This document shows positions 53,451 through 62,372 of a stretch of DNA of 64,000 bases, piece after piece. The notes beneath the pieces were generated by a model. It was not told where the DNA came from. It searched no databases and saw only the letters and a program-made list of their open reading frames with translations. The DNA comes from Pontibacter diazotrophicus (GTDB lineage: Bacteria; Bacteroidota; Bacteroidia; Cytophagales; Hymenobacteraceae), in assembly GCF_003367245.1 (NCBI RefSeq), contig NZ_QRGR01000004.1:124001-188000 (forward strand), written 5' to 3'. The translations under genes and the position numbers were made by a program. Each line of letters opens with the position of its first letter. Position 1 is the stretch's first letter.

Positions 53451-53918
53451 CTAAAATCCGGTTCGGGCCATTTCGCGTTTCACGTCTTTCTCCTTAATAT
53501 CCTGCCGCTTGTCGTACAGCTTCTTACCACGTGCCAGTGCTATCTCTACTTTAGCAAAACCGCGGTCGCTGATGAATATGCGAACAGGTATTATGGTAAC
53601 TCCCTGCTCCTGTGATCCGCTCTCCAGTTTGCGCAACTCCCTCTTGTTGAGCAACAGCTTTCGGACTCGGGTAGGCTCGTGGTTATAGTGCGTTCCTTCC
53701 GTGTAGGTAGAGATATGTACATTGTGTAGCCACAACTCGCCACGCTGAAAAACGCAATACCCCTCTCCCATGTTCACCTTGCCTTCCCGTATTGATTTGA
53801 TTTCGGTTCCCATCAACATGACACCGGCAGTATACTTCTCGATAAACTGATACTCGAAGGAAGCCTTTCGGTTGACAATGTTAACGTGCTTCTTTATTCG
53901 TTCTTTATCTTTCGCCAT
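53451..53918 (-). CDS. smpB: SsrA-binding protein SmpB
   Basis: A 155-residue RNA-binding protein that delivers tmRNA to stalled ribosomes for trans-translation. Typical segments are NIVNRKASFEYQFIEKYTAG, GTEIKSIREGKVNMGEGYC, VHISTYTEGTHYNHEPTRVR and the basic C-terminal tail GKKLYDKRQDIKEKDVKREM, which inserts into the mRNA channel. Length and motifs are standard. The tmRNA gene ssrA was not seen in this window. The gene lies between tsaD and the NlpC/P60 gene on the minus strand. Confidence 0.96.
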   Translation of the reverse strand: MAKDKERIKKHVNIVNRKASFEYQFIEKYTAGVMLMGTEIKSIREGKVNMGEGYCVFQRGELWLHNVHISTYTEGTHYNHEPTRVRKLLLNKRELRKLESGSQEQGVTIIPVRIFISDRGFAKVEIALARGKKLYDKRQDIKEKDVKREMARTGF

Positions 53919-53968
53919 TTATTTCTTCTTATCTTGATAGCCATTTATTCCGGCCAGTTTTTCTTTGT

Positions 53969-54045
53969 TCTGTCTGAACACATTTACGTTGCGTATGTCA
54001 TACAAATCGTAAATCCTGCTAATCCTTTTATACTATAAATCCTGA
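53969..54045. repeat. Possible degenerate copy of an AATCCT-type intergenic repeat
   Basis: This stretch has TGTCTGAACA followed by AAATCCTG (54011-54018), AATCCTTT (54021-54028) and a second AAATCCTG (54037-54044), in the same orientation, 26 bp apart. From memory this wording resembles a dispersed intergenic repeat of Cytophagales genomes that combines GTCTGA and AATCCT words. The copy here is degraded and runs into the tsaD stop codon. The identification is tentative. Confidence 0.35.
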
Positions 54046-55053
54046 TCAAATTTTCAGCCTTGGCTCAGGGCTCACGTATTGCGTGGCAAAATCTTCTTTA
54101 AGATACTGAAAGTGAGCTGCCATTGCTATCATACCTGCATTGTCGGTGCAATACTGAAAGGCTGGTATATACACATTCCAGTTATACTTTTTTGCATAGT
54201 CCTGCAGGGTTTGGCGCAAACCAGAGTTTGCCGAAACACCACCGGCTATGGCAACTTCCTTTATACCTAAGTCTTTTGTGGCCTGCACTACTTTCTTTAG
54301 CAGTGTCTTAATAAGCGTCTTCTGTACGCTGGCACAGATATCCGCCAGGTTTTCCTGCACGAAATCAGGTTTATCCTTCGTTTTATCACGCAGGAAGTAG
54401 AGCACAGAAGTTTTGATACCGCTGAAAGAATAGTTGTAGCCGGGCATGTTGCCTACTGGAAACTGGAATGCATCCGGATTCCCTTTTGCAGCGGTTTTGT
54501 CCAGCATCGGTCCTCCCGGGTATGGCAAACCAAGCATTTTAGCCGTTTTATCAAAGGCCTCTCCTACGGCATCGTCTGTCGTCTGGCCAATAATTTCCAT
54601 GTCCAGGTGATCTTTTACAAGCACTATTTGGGTGTGGCCACCGCTCACCGTTAAACATAGGAACGGAAATTGCGGTGTGGGTTCATCGATGAAGTGTGCC
54701 AGAATGTGCGCCTGCATGTGGTTTACCTCTATAAGCGGAATATTCAGCCCCAGCGCAAAGGATTTGGCAAATGAACAGCCAACCAGCAGCGCTCCCAAAA
54801 GTCCGGGGCCACGGGTGAAGGCAACTGCATTTAGGTCACTTTTTGTTACATTTGCCGTACGCAAAGCCTGTGTAACGACTGGTATAATGTTTTGCTGGTG
54901 AGCTCTTGAGGCTAATTCCGGAACTACACCGCCATACAGTTCATGCACGGCTTGTGTGGCAACTATATTCGAGAGCACCTTTCCACCGCGTATAACCGCT
55001 GCGGAAGTCTCATCGCAGGAAGATTCTATTGCTAAAATTGTAGGTTCAAGCAT
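54046..55053 (-). CDS. tsaD: tRNA N6-threonylcarbamoyladenosine synthase, TsaD
   Basis: A 335-residue ASKHA-fold enzyme that transfers the threonylcarbamoyl group to A37 of ANN-decoding tRNAs, together with TsaB and TsaE. The N-terminal ILAIESSCDETSAAVI and the metal-binding VNHMQAHILAHF (two histidines) are intact, as are LTVSGGHTQIVLVKDH and the C-terminal CTDNAGMIAMAA. Its ATG lies only 3 bp from the divergent tamB start codon, so its promoter must lie inside tamB: a TAACTTTG element is present at 55086-55093. Confidence 0.96.
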   Translation of the reverse strand: MLEPTILAIESSCDETSAAVIRGGKVLSNIVATQAVHELYGGVVPELASRAHQQNIIPVVTQALRTANVTKSDLNAVAFTRGPGLLGALLVGCSFAKSFALGLNIPLIEVNHMQAHILAHFIDEPTPQFPFLCLTVSGGHTQIVLVKDHLDMEIIGQTTDDAVGEAFDKTAKMLGLPYPGGPMLDKTAAKGNPDAFQFPVGNMPGYNYSFSGIKTSVLYFLRDKTKDKPDFVQENLADICASVQKTLIKTLLKKVVQATKDLGIKEVAIAGGVSANSGLRQTLQDYAKKYNWNVYIPAFQYCTDNAGMIAMAAHFQYLKEDFATQYVSPEPRLKI

Positions 55054-55056
55054 CTT

Positions 55057-58000
55057 TTGGAAAAAGAACAGTCAACAAATTACCCCAAAGTTATAGGAAA
55101 AGCTATTCTAAAAATAGTTTTAGGCCTTATCCTGTTCCTTTTGTTGCTGTTTGCGGTTGTTTTTGTTGCCATACGTTTTCCGGGTGTGCAGACAAGAGTT
55201 GCACAGCGGGTAGCTGCTTATATCTCTGAAAAGGTTGATCATGAAGTTACTATTGAGCGGGTAGATATCTCCTTTTTCAGTAACGTGATACTGGAAAAAG
55301 TAAGGGTACTGGATTATCTCGACAACGAGCTCCTATACATTGGCAGAGCCGAAGCCGACATAGATGCCTTCTCTATTTTAAACCCGAATAACCTCACCAT
55401 AAACACACTGGAACTAGAGCAACCACGGGCAAACCTGGCTGTGTATGTAGGAACTGACTCGCTTAACCTGAACACTTTCTTTGATGCACTGGGGAATCTT
55501 TTCACGAAAGACACTACTCAGAAATCATCAGAGCCATTCAACTTTGCTTTAAATGAATTAATCGTGAAGAACGGGCGCTTCACGTATGATGATTTCAACG
55601 AACCCCGCGCTGACTATGGCATAGACTATGCCCATATGACATTCGACCGGGTTTCAGGGAGGTTCAGCCAGATACAACTGGAAGATACCATTCAGGTACG
55701 CATTGCGGATTTTACTGCCATTGAAACACGTTCTAACACGCAGTTGCATAACCTCGACACCCGCATGACCTATGCCCCCACCTTTTGGGAGTGGGACGAG
55801 CTGGACCTGCAGCTGAACCAGAGCAACCTGCAACATTACATCCGCTTCGACTATAACGAAATCGGAAACTTTAGTTACTTCATTGACAGTGTTGCCATAA
55901 CGGGTAACCTGCAGGACACCCGCATTTACTCAAAGGACATCGCCACCTTTGCACCGCAGCTGCAGGAATATGATGAAAACCTGATGGTTAACTCGCTGGA
56001 GCTAAAGGGAAAAGTGAACAACTTCTCTGCCACCAATGTGGACCTGGAGTATGGGGAAAACACGCATATAGTAGGAAGCATCAACGCGGACGGGCTACCC
56101 AATTTTGAAGAGACATTTGCTAACCTGCGCCTGCAAACCTCCACCTTCAATGCCAGGGATATCAGGCAGTTTCTTCCGCAGGACACCTATGATGTGGCTG
56201 CACGTTTAGGCACGGTGAGCCTGGAAGGACGTTTCCTGGGCTTTTATAATGACTTTGTAGCGAACGGGGATTTTAGAACAGCTTTAGGCAACCTGAGATC
56301 AGACATAAACCTGAAGATTGACGACAACACCCGCTCCTCCTCCTACAATGGTTATGTCACAACAAACGGTTTTAATATCGGCCGCTTGTTAGATGCCGAA
56401 GATCAAATCAGGAGAATCTCTATGAGTGGGCGGTTAGAGGGTACGGGCTTTACCTTGCAGGATGCTAATCTGAAAGTGAATGCTACCATCAACCAGGTGC
56501 AACTGTTAGAATACAACTATCAGAATCTAACAGCAAACGGCACGCTCCGCAACCAGACATTTGTGGGGCAGGTAGCTATTAATGATCCCAATCTTATTTT
56601 GCGGGCCGATGGCGAAGTAAACCTTGCCAGCGGCAGAAGAGCCTTTAACATGCTGGCCGACCTGGAACGTGTGGATCTCCAGGCCCTTAACCTTTCTTCA
56701 GAGCCCCTGGTAATCAGTGCCAATGCAAATCTGGATTTCCAGGGCTTAAGCCTGGACACATTCGAAGGAACAGCACGCTTCGACAGCGCCCAAATAGTCT
56801 ATAAGGATAATCAACTCGCTCTGGACTCGGTGCTGATTCAGTCTGAAATTACAGAAGGCACACGAAGCTTATTTCTGAACTCTGACCTGCTAGCGCTGCT
56901 CGTAATAGGAAATTTCGACTATACGACACTGACCAGGGATCTGGAAAATATGGTACAGGAGTACCAATTGAATTTTGAAAGTGACGATGCTGCGACCGCT
57001 GCCTACTACAGTCGCAAGTCAGTTGATGGCTCCAATGAGTATGCCTTGACGTATAATCTGAACCTGAAGGAGGCTAATCCTATTCTCGACCTGTTTCTGC
57101 CAGAACTGGAAATTTCAGATAACGCTACCGTTGAAGGTTCCTTCCGGCATGGCCCCACTGTCATTCTCCAAATGTATGCCGACATCGACACGATGCTGTA
57201 CAACGACTATACGCTCTATGGAAACAGCATTGAACTGAACACCTCCAAGCTCCAGCAAAATCCTGATGTGTTGGCAGCAGCCTTGTTTACATCTCAAAGA
57301 CAGGAGCTGCCAGGGGCCGGTACAACGGAAGATTTTTTTGTGGAGGGCATCTGGAACGAGCGCACGATAGATTTCTCAACGGCCATCCGGCAGCCAGAGC
57401 AAAATAACCAGGCAATGATAACGGGTGACCTGAACTTCCTGCAGAACCAGATCCAGATAGTCTTTGATCAGTCTAATGTAACGCTACAGCAAAACTCCTG
57501 GGCCTTTGTGCCGGGAAACACCTTGTATATAAGTGAAGGAGGACGTCGGCTGGAGTTTGAGAACTTTGCGCTTACGAACCAGGAGCAGGTTATCCGGGCT
57601 GAGGGAGCCATCTCAGATGACCCTGAAAGCAGGCTCATGCTGAACGTTGAGAACTTCCAGCTAAACAACCTGAACCCGCTCATTTCCATGCAGATAGCAG
57701 GAGAGCTAACAGCAGAAGTGGTGGCGCAGGATATATATAACCGTTCTTTGCTGGCAGCCGACATGCATGTTGACTCCTTTTATCTTGACCAGGTGTACAT
57801 TGGTAATATCGTTGGCAACACCGACTGGAGCAATGCCCTGCAAAGGGCCGAAGTTGATATAGGGATACAGCGCGATAATAAAAAAGTGCTGTCCGTAACA
57901 GGCAACTATAACCCGCAGGCATCGGAAGACCAGTTGGATTTATTAGCCGTGCTGGATCAGGCGAACCTGAAACTGGTGGAACCTGTGCTGAATACGCTGC

Positions 58001-59619
58001 TTTCTGACCTGGAGGGTACGATGGAGGGGCGCATCAGAATTTTAGGCTCTCTGGATTACCCTGTATTAAAAGGTTCGGTCATGGTCAGCAACGGGCAGTT
58101 CACCTTCGATTATCTGAACACCACCTACCGTTTTACTGACAGAATCTATTTCGGACCAAACAGCATCAGCTTCCGCAACGCGCAGTTGCGGGATATATAT
58201 GGCAACAATGCAACGGTAACGGGTGGCATAGCCCACGATGGCTTTGCCAATATGGTGATTGACATGGATGCCCGCTACCGCAACTTTATGGTACTGAACA
58301 CCAGCGAGGCGCAGAATGAGCTCTTTTATGGTACCGCCTTTGCCACAGGCACAGCCACTGTGCTGGGTCCGGTAGAGAATCTCGATATTAATGTGAACGC
58401 GCGCAGCGAACAAAACACCCGTATCGTGCTGCCCCTGGACTACCAGACAGATGTGGCCAGAAAAGACTTTATCAGGTTTGTGAATAAGACACCAGCCGAC
58501 AGTGCCGGTGTGAATATTGAAGCTGAAGAACAGGGTGTTAACCTCTCTGGCATCAACATGAACTTTGAGCTTGATGTAACCGATGACGCTTACTTTGAGA
58601 TTATCATTGACCGCACCACCGGGGATGTTATCCGTGGCTCAGGCAACGGTGAAATCCGCATGACGATTGATACACGCGGGGATTTTCATATGTATGGCGG
58701 CTTTGAGATTACAGAAGGCGCTTACAACCTGAAACTGCTGGAAGGTTTGGTTACAAAAGAGTTTGCGGTAGTGCCAGGTGGCACCATTACCTGGAACGGG
58801 GACCCGGTGAACGGTGTGATGGATATTACAGCGCATTACACTCAACTGGCCTCCCTCAGTAGCCTCACAACTTCTACGCTGGAGCCTGCTGCTGTGGGGC
58901 GTTACCCTGTCATCGCCGTCATTGAACTGACAGGGCCGCTGCTGTCACCGGAGATTGACCTCGACCTTAGCTTTGATGAGGTGCCCCAGAATATCCTGGC
59001 CCAACCCGAGCTTTTAGGTACAGTCAATGCCATAAAAAATGATGAAAGTGAATTGAACCGCCAGGTGTTCAGTCTGCTCGTCCTGCAAAGGCTGTCACCT
59101 ACTGGGGCCTTGGCTTTTGACGGTGGTGTTGGCGCTGGTGCCGTTGGGGGTAGCCTGGGAAGTTTGCTCTCAGGCCAGCTGAACAACCTGCTTAGCACCA
59201 TCGACAGTAACCTTGAAATAGACATCGGCCTGGATGGTATTGGGCAGGACCAGCTTGCTTCCCTGCAGTTGCGCCTGAGTTATTCGTTCTTTAACGGGCG
59301 CCTGCGCCTGACTAATGAAACAGGTTTTGGCGGGGTCCGGGATCAAGCAGGAGGCGGCAGTACCGCTTACATTGGCGACTGGACACTGGATTACTACATA
59401 TCACAAAGCGGAGAGCTAAGGGCAAGGCTCGAATATAGCACTACGCCCGATATTACTGGCCGCATCCGGAAAAGCCAGAGCGTGAGTGTGCTGCATACCA
59501 AACGCTTTAACAGCCTCAGCGAACTGTTTGGCAGTAACAGGCGGGAGCGGCGCCTGCGCGAACAGGAAATGGAGCGCGACCGCATTATACTTGACTCTGA
59601 CCCCAGGCTGGAGCTATAA
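55057..59619 (+). CDS. tamB: Translocation and assembly module protein TamB (DUF490)
   Basis: A 1520-residue AsmA/TamB-like protein bridging inner and outer membranes, thought to support outer-membrane protein assembly or phospholipid transport. One transmembrane helix covers about residues 12-37, the long body is made of repeated beta-strand segments forming a groove, and the conserved DUF490 domain occupies about residues 1080-1480 (GNGEIRMTIDTRGDFHMYGG, IAVIELTGPLLSPEIDLDLS). The start is TTG at 55057: an in-frame stop at 55033 precedes it and no ATG or GTG is available before the membrane helix. No tamA is adjacent. A 17-bp stem terminator overlaps its stop codon. Confidence 0.92.
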   Translation: MEKEQSTNYPKVIGKAILKIVLGLILFLLLLFAVVFVAIRFPGVQTRVAQRVAAYISEKVDHEVTIERVDISFFSNVILEKVRVLDYLDNELLYIGRAEADIDAFSILNPNNLTINTLELEQPRANLAVYVGTDSLNLNTFFDALGNLFTKDTTQKSSEPFNFALNELIVKNGRFTYDDFNEPRADYGIDYAHMTFDRVSGRFSQIQLEDTIQVRIADFTAIETRSNTQLHNLDTRMTYAPTFWEWDELDLQLNQSNLQHYIRFDYNEIGNFSYFIDSVAITGNLQDTRIYSKDIATFAPQLQEYDENLMVNSLELKGKVNNFSATNVDLEYGENTHIVGSINADGLPNFEETFANLRLQTSTFNARDIRQFLPQDTYDVAARLGTVSLEGRFLGFYNDFVANGDFRTALGNLRSDINLKIDDNTRSSSYNGYVTTNGFNIGRLLDAEDQIRRISMSGRLEGTGFTLQDANLKVNATINQVQLLEYNYQNLTANGTLRNQTFVGQVAINDPNLILRADGEVNLASGRRAFNMLADLERVDLQALNLSSEPLVISANANLDFQGLSLDTFEGTARFDSAQIVYKDNQLALDSVLIQSEITEGTRSLFLNSDLLALLVIGNFDYTTLTRDLENMVQEYQLNFESDDAATAAYYSRKSVDGSNEYALTYNLNLKEANPILDLFLPELEISDNATVEGSFRHGPTVILQMYADIDTMLYNDYTLYGNSIELNTSKLQQNPDVLAAALFTSQRQELPGAGTTEDFFVEGIWNERTIDFSTAIRQPEQNNQAMITGDLNFLQNQIQIVFDQSNVTLQQNSWAFVPGNTLYISEGGRRLEFENFALTNQEQVIRAEGAISDDPESRLMLNVENFQLNNLNPLISMQIAGELTAEVVAQDIYNRSLLAADMHVDSFYLDQVYIGNIVGNTDWSNALQRAEVDIGIQRDNKKVLSVTGNYNPQASEDQLDLLAVLDQANLKLVEPVLNTLLSDLEGTMEGRIRILGSLDYPVLKGSVMVSNGQFTFDYLNTTYRFTDRIYFGPNSISFRNAQLRDIYGNNATVTGGIAHDGFANMVIDMDARYRNFMVLNTSEAQNELFYGTAFATGTATVLGPVENLDINVNARSEQNTRIVLPLDYQTDVARKDFIRFVNKTPADSAGVNIEAEEQGVNLSGINMNFELDVTDDAYFEIIIDRTTGDVIRGSGNGEIRMTIDTRGDFHMYGGFEITEGAYNLKLLEGLVTKEFAVVPGGTITWNGDPVNGVMDITAHYTQLASLSSLTTSTLEPAAVGRYPVIAVIELTGPLLSPEIDLDLSFDEVPQNILAQPELLGTVNAIKNDESELNRQVFSLLVLQRLSPTGALAFDGGVGAGAVGGSLGSLLSGQLNNLLSTIDSNLEIDIGLDGIGQDQLASLQLRLSYSFFNGRLRLTNETGFGGVRDQAGGGSTAYIGDWTLDYYISQSGELRARLEYSTTPDITGRIRKSQSVSVLHTKRFNSLSELFGSNRRERRLREQEMERDRIILDSDPRLEL
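55086..55093 (-). promoter_or_regulatory. -7 promoter element for tsaD, inside tamB
   Basis: On the minus strand this reads TAACTTTG, an exact TAnnTTTG match, 33 bp upstream of the tsaD ATG. It lies within codons 10-13 of the divergent tamB gene. No -33 TTTG was found. Confidence 0.5.
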
Positions 59620-59656
59620 CACAAAAGCCACCAATTAATTTGGTGGCTTTTGTGTT
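59618..59656 (+). terminator. Terminator of tamB
   Basis: AACACAAAAGCCACCAA (59618-59634) and TTGGTGGCTTTTGTGTT (59640-59656) are perfectly complementary over 17 bp with a 5-nt loop. The left arm starts within the tamB stop codon. Confidence 0.9.
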
Positions 59657-59695
59657 TACAGGCCCTAAACTACCTGCATATTTCAATTATATTTC

Positions 59696-59703
59696 TAATT
59701 TTG
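59696..59703 (+). promoter_or_regulatory. -7 promoter element for the ftsX operon
   Basis: TAATTTTG is an exact TAnnTTTG match 19 bp before the ftsX ATG at 59722. It lies downstream of the ATG of the longest open frame (59650), which supports the later start. No -33 element was recognised. Confidence 0.55.
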
Positions 59704-59721
59704 CGATGGAAGGCTTCAGGT

Positions 59722-60618
59722 ATGGCAACAAAAGTAAAACACGTCAGGAAAAAGAAATTAGGCAATTACCCGCACACCATGGTGGTGTTCAGTATTTCGC
59801 TTGCCCTTTTTGTAATTGGTTTGTTCGGCTTGCTGCTCATACACGCGGGTAAGCTATCAGAGCGGGTGAAAGAAAGCATTGAGATGCAGGTGTACCTGGA
59901 CCGGAATCTGACAGAGGTACAGCTGGTGCGCTTGCAGAAAACTTTTGCTGCCAAAGAATACATCGCCTACCAGAACGATACAGCCCAGGTTCGATTTATA
60001 TCGAAGGAAGAAGGCGCGAAAGCTTTCTTAGACGAAACAGGGGAAGACTTTATGGAATTTTTAGGTGACAACCCGCTTCGTGATGCCTATGTGCTGCGTA
60101 TTGACGCAGAAAGCTCCAGCTCCCCGGCCCTGAAAAGCATCAAACTGGACCTGGAGGATATAGATGGTGTTTACGAAGTGCAGTACGTCGAAAGCCTGAT
60201 AGAATCCATCAACAGCAACATTCAGAAAATTAGCATCGTATTGTTATCCTTTGCCGTTATTCTGGTGCTGGTGGTTATTATATTAATCAATAACACGATT
60301 AAGCTGGCGCTGTATTCGCAGCGGTTCCTGATTAGGAGCATGCAGTTGGTGGGGGCAACATCGTATTTTATCCAGCGTCCGTTTCTGAACCGCGCTGTTT
60401 GGCAGGGCATTATGAGTGGAATTATAGCTTCGGCATTGCTGTTTGCCCTGATGCAGTATGCGTACCATGAGGTAGCCGAGTTGCAGCTGCTGCGCGATGA
60501 GGAACAGACCTATATTTTAATGGGAGCCCTGGTAATTATTGGTTTGATTATCGGCTTTATGAGCTCTTACAGGGCGGTGCGTAAATACCTGCGCCTCACA
60601 TTAGACGAACTTTATTAA
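59722..60618 (+). CDS. ftsX: Cell division protein FtsX (ABC transporter permease)
   Basis: A 298-residue inner-membrane protein with four transmembrane helices: about residues 22-45, 175-200, 225-250 and 265-288. The periplasmic loop between TM1 and TM2 contains ESIEMQVYLDRNLTEVQL, typical of FtsX. It works with the ATPase FtsE to activate peptidoglycan hydrolases at the septum. The ftsE gene is not adjacent, so the pair is split in this genome. The start at 59722 (MATKVKHVRKKKLG) is chosen because the promoter element at 59696 lies downstream of the upstream ATG at 59650. It opens a tight operon with DUF3098, uppP, truB and ribF. Confidence 0.93.
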   Translation: MATKVKHVRKKKLGNYPHTMVVFSISLALFVIGLFGLLLIHAGKLSERVKESIEMQVYLDRNLTEVQLVRLQKTFAAKEYIAYQNDTAQVRFISKEEGAKAFLDETGEDFMEFLGDNPLRDAYVLRIDAESSSSPALKSIKLDLEDIDGVYEVQYVESLIESINSNIQKISIVLLSFAVILVLVVIILINNTIKLALYSQRFLIRSMQLVGATSYFIQRPFLNRAVWQGIMSGIIASALLFALMQYAYHEVAELQLLRDEEQTYILMGALVIIGLIIGFMSSYRAVRKYLRLTLDELY

Positions 60619-60621
60619 AAA

Positions 60622-60840
60622 ATGGAAGAAAATAAACCTCTCCTTGCCTTTGGCAGGAAAAATTACATCCTGATGCTTGTTGGAATTGCCCTGCTGGCAA
60701 TCGGTTTTTTTGTGATGACATTAGACACCGAACCCTATGGGCTTGGCTTCTTAGGCATTACGCTGGGGCCACTGATTGTACTGGCAGGCTTCGCAGTTGA
60801 ATTGTTTGCCATCATGGCTAAGGATAAAGCACAGAAATAA
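60622..60840 (+). CDS. DUF3098 small membrane protein
   Basis: A 72-residue protein with two predicted transmembrane helices: about residues 13-32 (YILMLVGIALLAIGFFVMTL) and 42-64 (GFLGITLGPLIVLAGFAVEL). It matches DUF3098, a small family that in Bacteroidetes sits between ftsX and uppP. It starts 3 bp after ftsX, and uppP follows with no gap. Its role is unknown, but its conserved position between cell-division and lipid-carrier genes points to an envelope function. Confidence 0.85.
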   Translation: MEENKPLLAFGRKNYILMLVGIALLAIGFFVMTLDTEPYGLGFLGITLGPLIVLAGFAVELFAIMAKDKAQK

Positions 60841-61674
60841 ATGAGTATTTGGCAGGCTATTATCTTAGCCATTGTTGAAGGTCTTACCGAGTTTTTACCA
60901 GTTTCCTCTACGGGGCACATGATCATCGCCTCCAGCCTGATGGGCATCAATGAACTCCCAATTACCAAGATCTTCGAAGTAAACATCCAGTTTGGAGCCA
61001 TACTGTCAGTTGTAGTGCTGTACTGGCGCCGTTTTCTGCAGAATTTTGTCTTTTATAAGAAATTGCTGCTGGCTTTTCTGCCTGCAGCCGTCATCGGTTT
61101 TGCGCTGAACGATGTAATTGATGCCATGCTTGAAAGCGTTGTAATAACAGCCATTATGCTGGTGATAGGTGGTATCGTGCTCCTGTTCGTAGACAAATGG
61201 TTCAAGTATGCTGTAGACAATACCGTAACTTATAAAAATGCCCTAATCATCGGCTTTTTTCAGTGCATCGCCATGATTCCTGGTGTTTCAAGGTCGGCGG
61301 CCTCTATTATAGGCGGTATGTCACAGGGTATCAACCGGAAGGCTGCCGCTGAATTCTCGTTTTTCCTGGCTGTTCCCACCATGCTTGCCGCTGCTACTTA
61401 TAAGTTCATCACTGACCTGCTGGGGCTGGAACTATCCGACTTATTTAAGCTCGACTTCGTAAAGATTGAGAACAGCTTTAACGTGATACAGCCTAATGAT
61501 GTGAAGCTGCTTCTGGTTGGAAATTTTGTAGCCTTTATTGTGGCGATGCTGGCCATCCGGTTCTTTATCAGCTTTCTGACAAAATACGGCTTCAAAATGT
61601 TTGGCTATTACCGTATTGCCGTAGGTGTGCTGCTGTTGGCACTGCTGGCAATGGGTTTTGATTTAAAAGTATAA
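60841..61674 (+). CDS. uppP: Undecaprenyl-diphosphatase
   Basis: A 277-residue multi-pass membrane enzyme that recycles undecaprenyl diphosphate to the monophosphate carrier used in peptidoglycan and lipopolysaccharide synthesis. The catalytic consensus [20 protein letters not shown] (Glu-rich first motif) and the second motif [15 protein letters not shown], with the essential arginine, are intact. About eight membrane helices are visible. The ATG directly follows the DUF3098 stop codon, implying coupled translation. It lies 2 bp before truB. Confidence 0.96.
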   Translation: MSIWQAIILAIVEGLTEFLPVSSTGHMIIASSLMGINELPITKIFEVNIQFGAILSVVVLYWRRFLQNFVFYKKLLLAFLPAAVIGFALNDVIDAMLESVVITAIMLVIGGIVLLFVDKWFKYAVDNTVTYKNALIIGFFQCIAMIPGVSRSAASIIGGMSQGINRKAAAEFSFFLAVPTMLAAATYKFITDLLGLELSDLFKLDFVKIENSFNVIQPNDVKLLLVGNFVAFIVAMLAIRFFISFLTKYGFKMFGYYRIAVGVLLLALLAMGFDLKV

Positions 61675-61676
61675 CC

Positions 61677-62372
61677 ATGGAATACGATTTTGCCGCTGGC
61701 GAAATACTGCTTATAAACAAACCACTGGACTGGACTTCCTTTGATGTGGTGAAGAAAGTGCGGAACACAATACGGGTGAAGAAGGTAGGCCACGCGGGCA
61801 CATTGGACCCCCTCGCCTCCGGCTTGCTCATACTATGCACCGGTAAGTACACCAAGCGCATCGATGAGATACAGGGGCAGGAAAAAGAATATACCGGCAC
61901 AATTCGCTTAGGCGAGATAACTCCCTCCTACGACCGGGAAACGGAAGTAACGGAATCAAAAGACATCAGCCATATTACAGGGGAGTCAGTTAAAGCTGCA
62001 GCAGCTGAATTTGTAGGTACTATTGAGCAGGTGCCTCCTATTTATTCTGCTGTGCAGGTAGACGGCAAAAGGGCGTATGATCTGGCGCGCAAAGGGAAAT
62101 CGGCTGAATTGAAGCCGCGCAGTATCACTATCAAAGCTTTTGATGTTATAGCCATGGAAGGTGCAGAAGTACACTTCCGGGTTGTTTGCAGCAAGGGCAC
62201 ATACATTAGAAGCCTTGCACACGATTTGGGGCAGAACTTAGGCTGCGGTGCTCATTTATCATCTCTCGTTCGCACCCGTATAGGAGATTACCTTCTGAAA
62301 GACGCCTTAACAATTGAAAACATCCAGGAAATCAGGAAAAAGCAAATAGCAGCGGATGAAAGTAATTCGTGA
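61677..62372 (+). CDS. truB: tRNA pseudouridine(55) synthase
   Basis: A 231-residue enzyme that makes pseudouridine 55 in the T loop of tRNAs. The catalytic aspartate is Asp44 in VGHAGTLDPLASGLL, the N-terminal LLINKPLDWTSFDVV is typical, and the RNA-binding CSKGTYIRSLAHDLG block is present. The C-terminal PUA domain of longer TruB proteins is absent, as in other bacteroidete enzymes. It overlaps the next gene, ribF, by 17 bp. Confidence 0.96.
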   Translation: MEYDFAAGEILLINKPLDWTSFDVVKKVRNTIRVKKVGHAGTLDPLASGLLILCTGKYTKRIDEIQGQEKEYTGTIRLGEITPSYDRETEVTESKDISHITGESVKAAAAEFVGTIEQVPPIYSAVQVDGKRAYDLARKGKSAELKPRSITIKAFDVIAMEGAEVHFRVVCSKGTYIRSLAHDLGQNLGCGAHLSSLVRTRIGDYLLKDALTIENIQEIRKKQIAADESNS

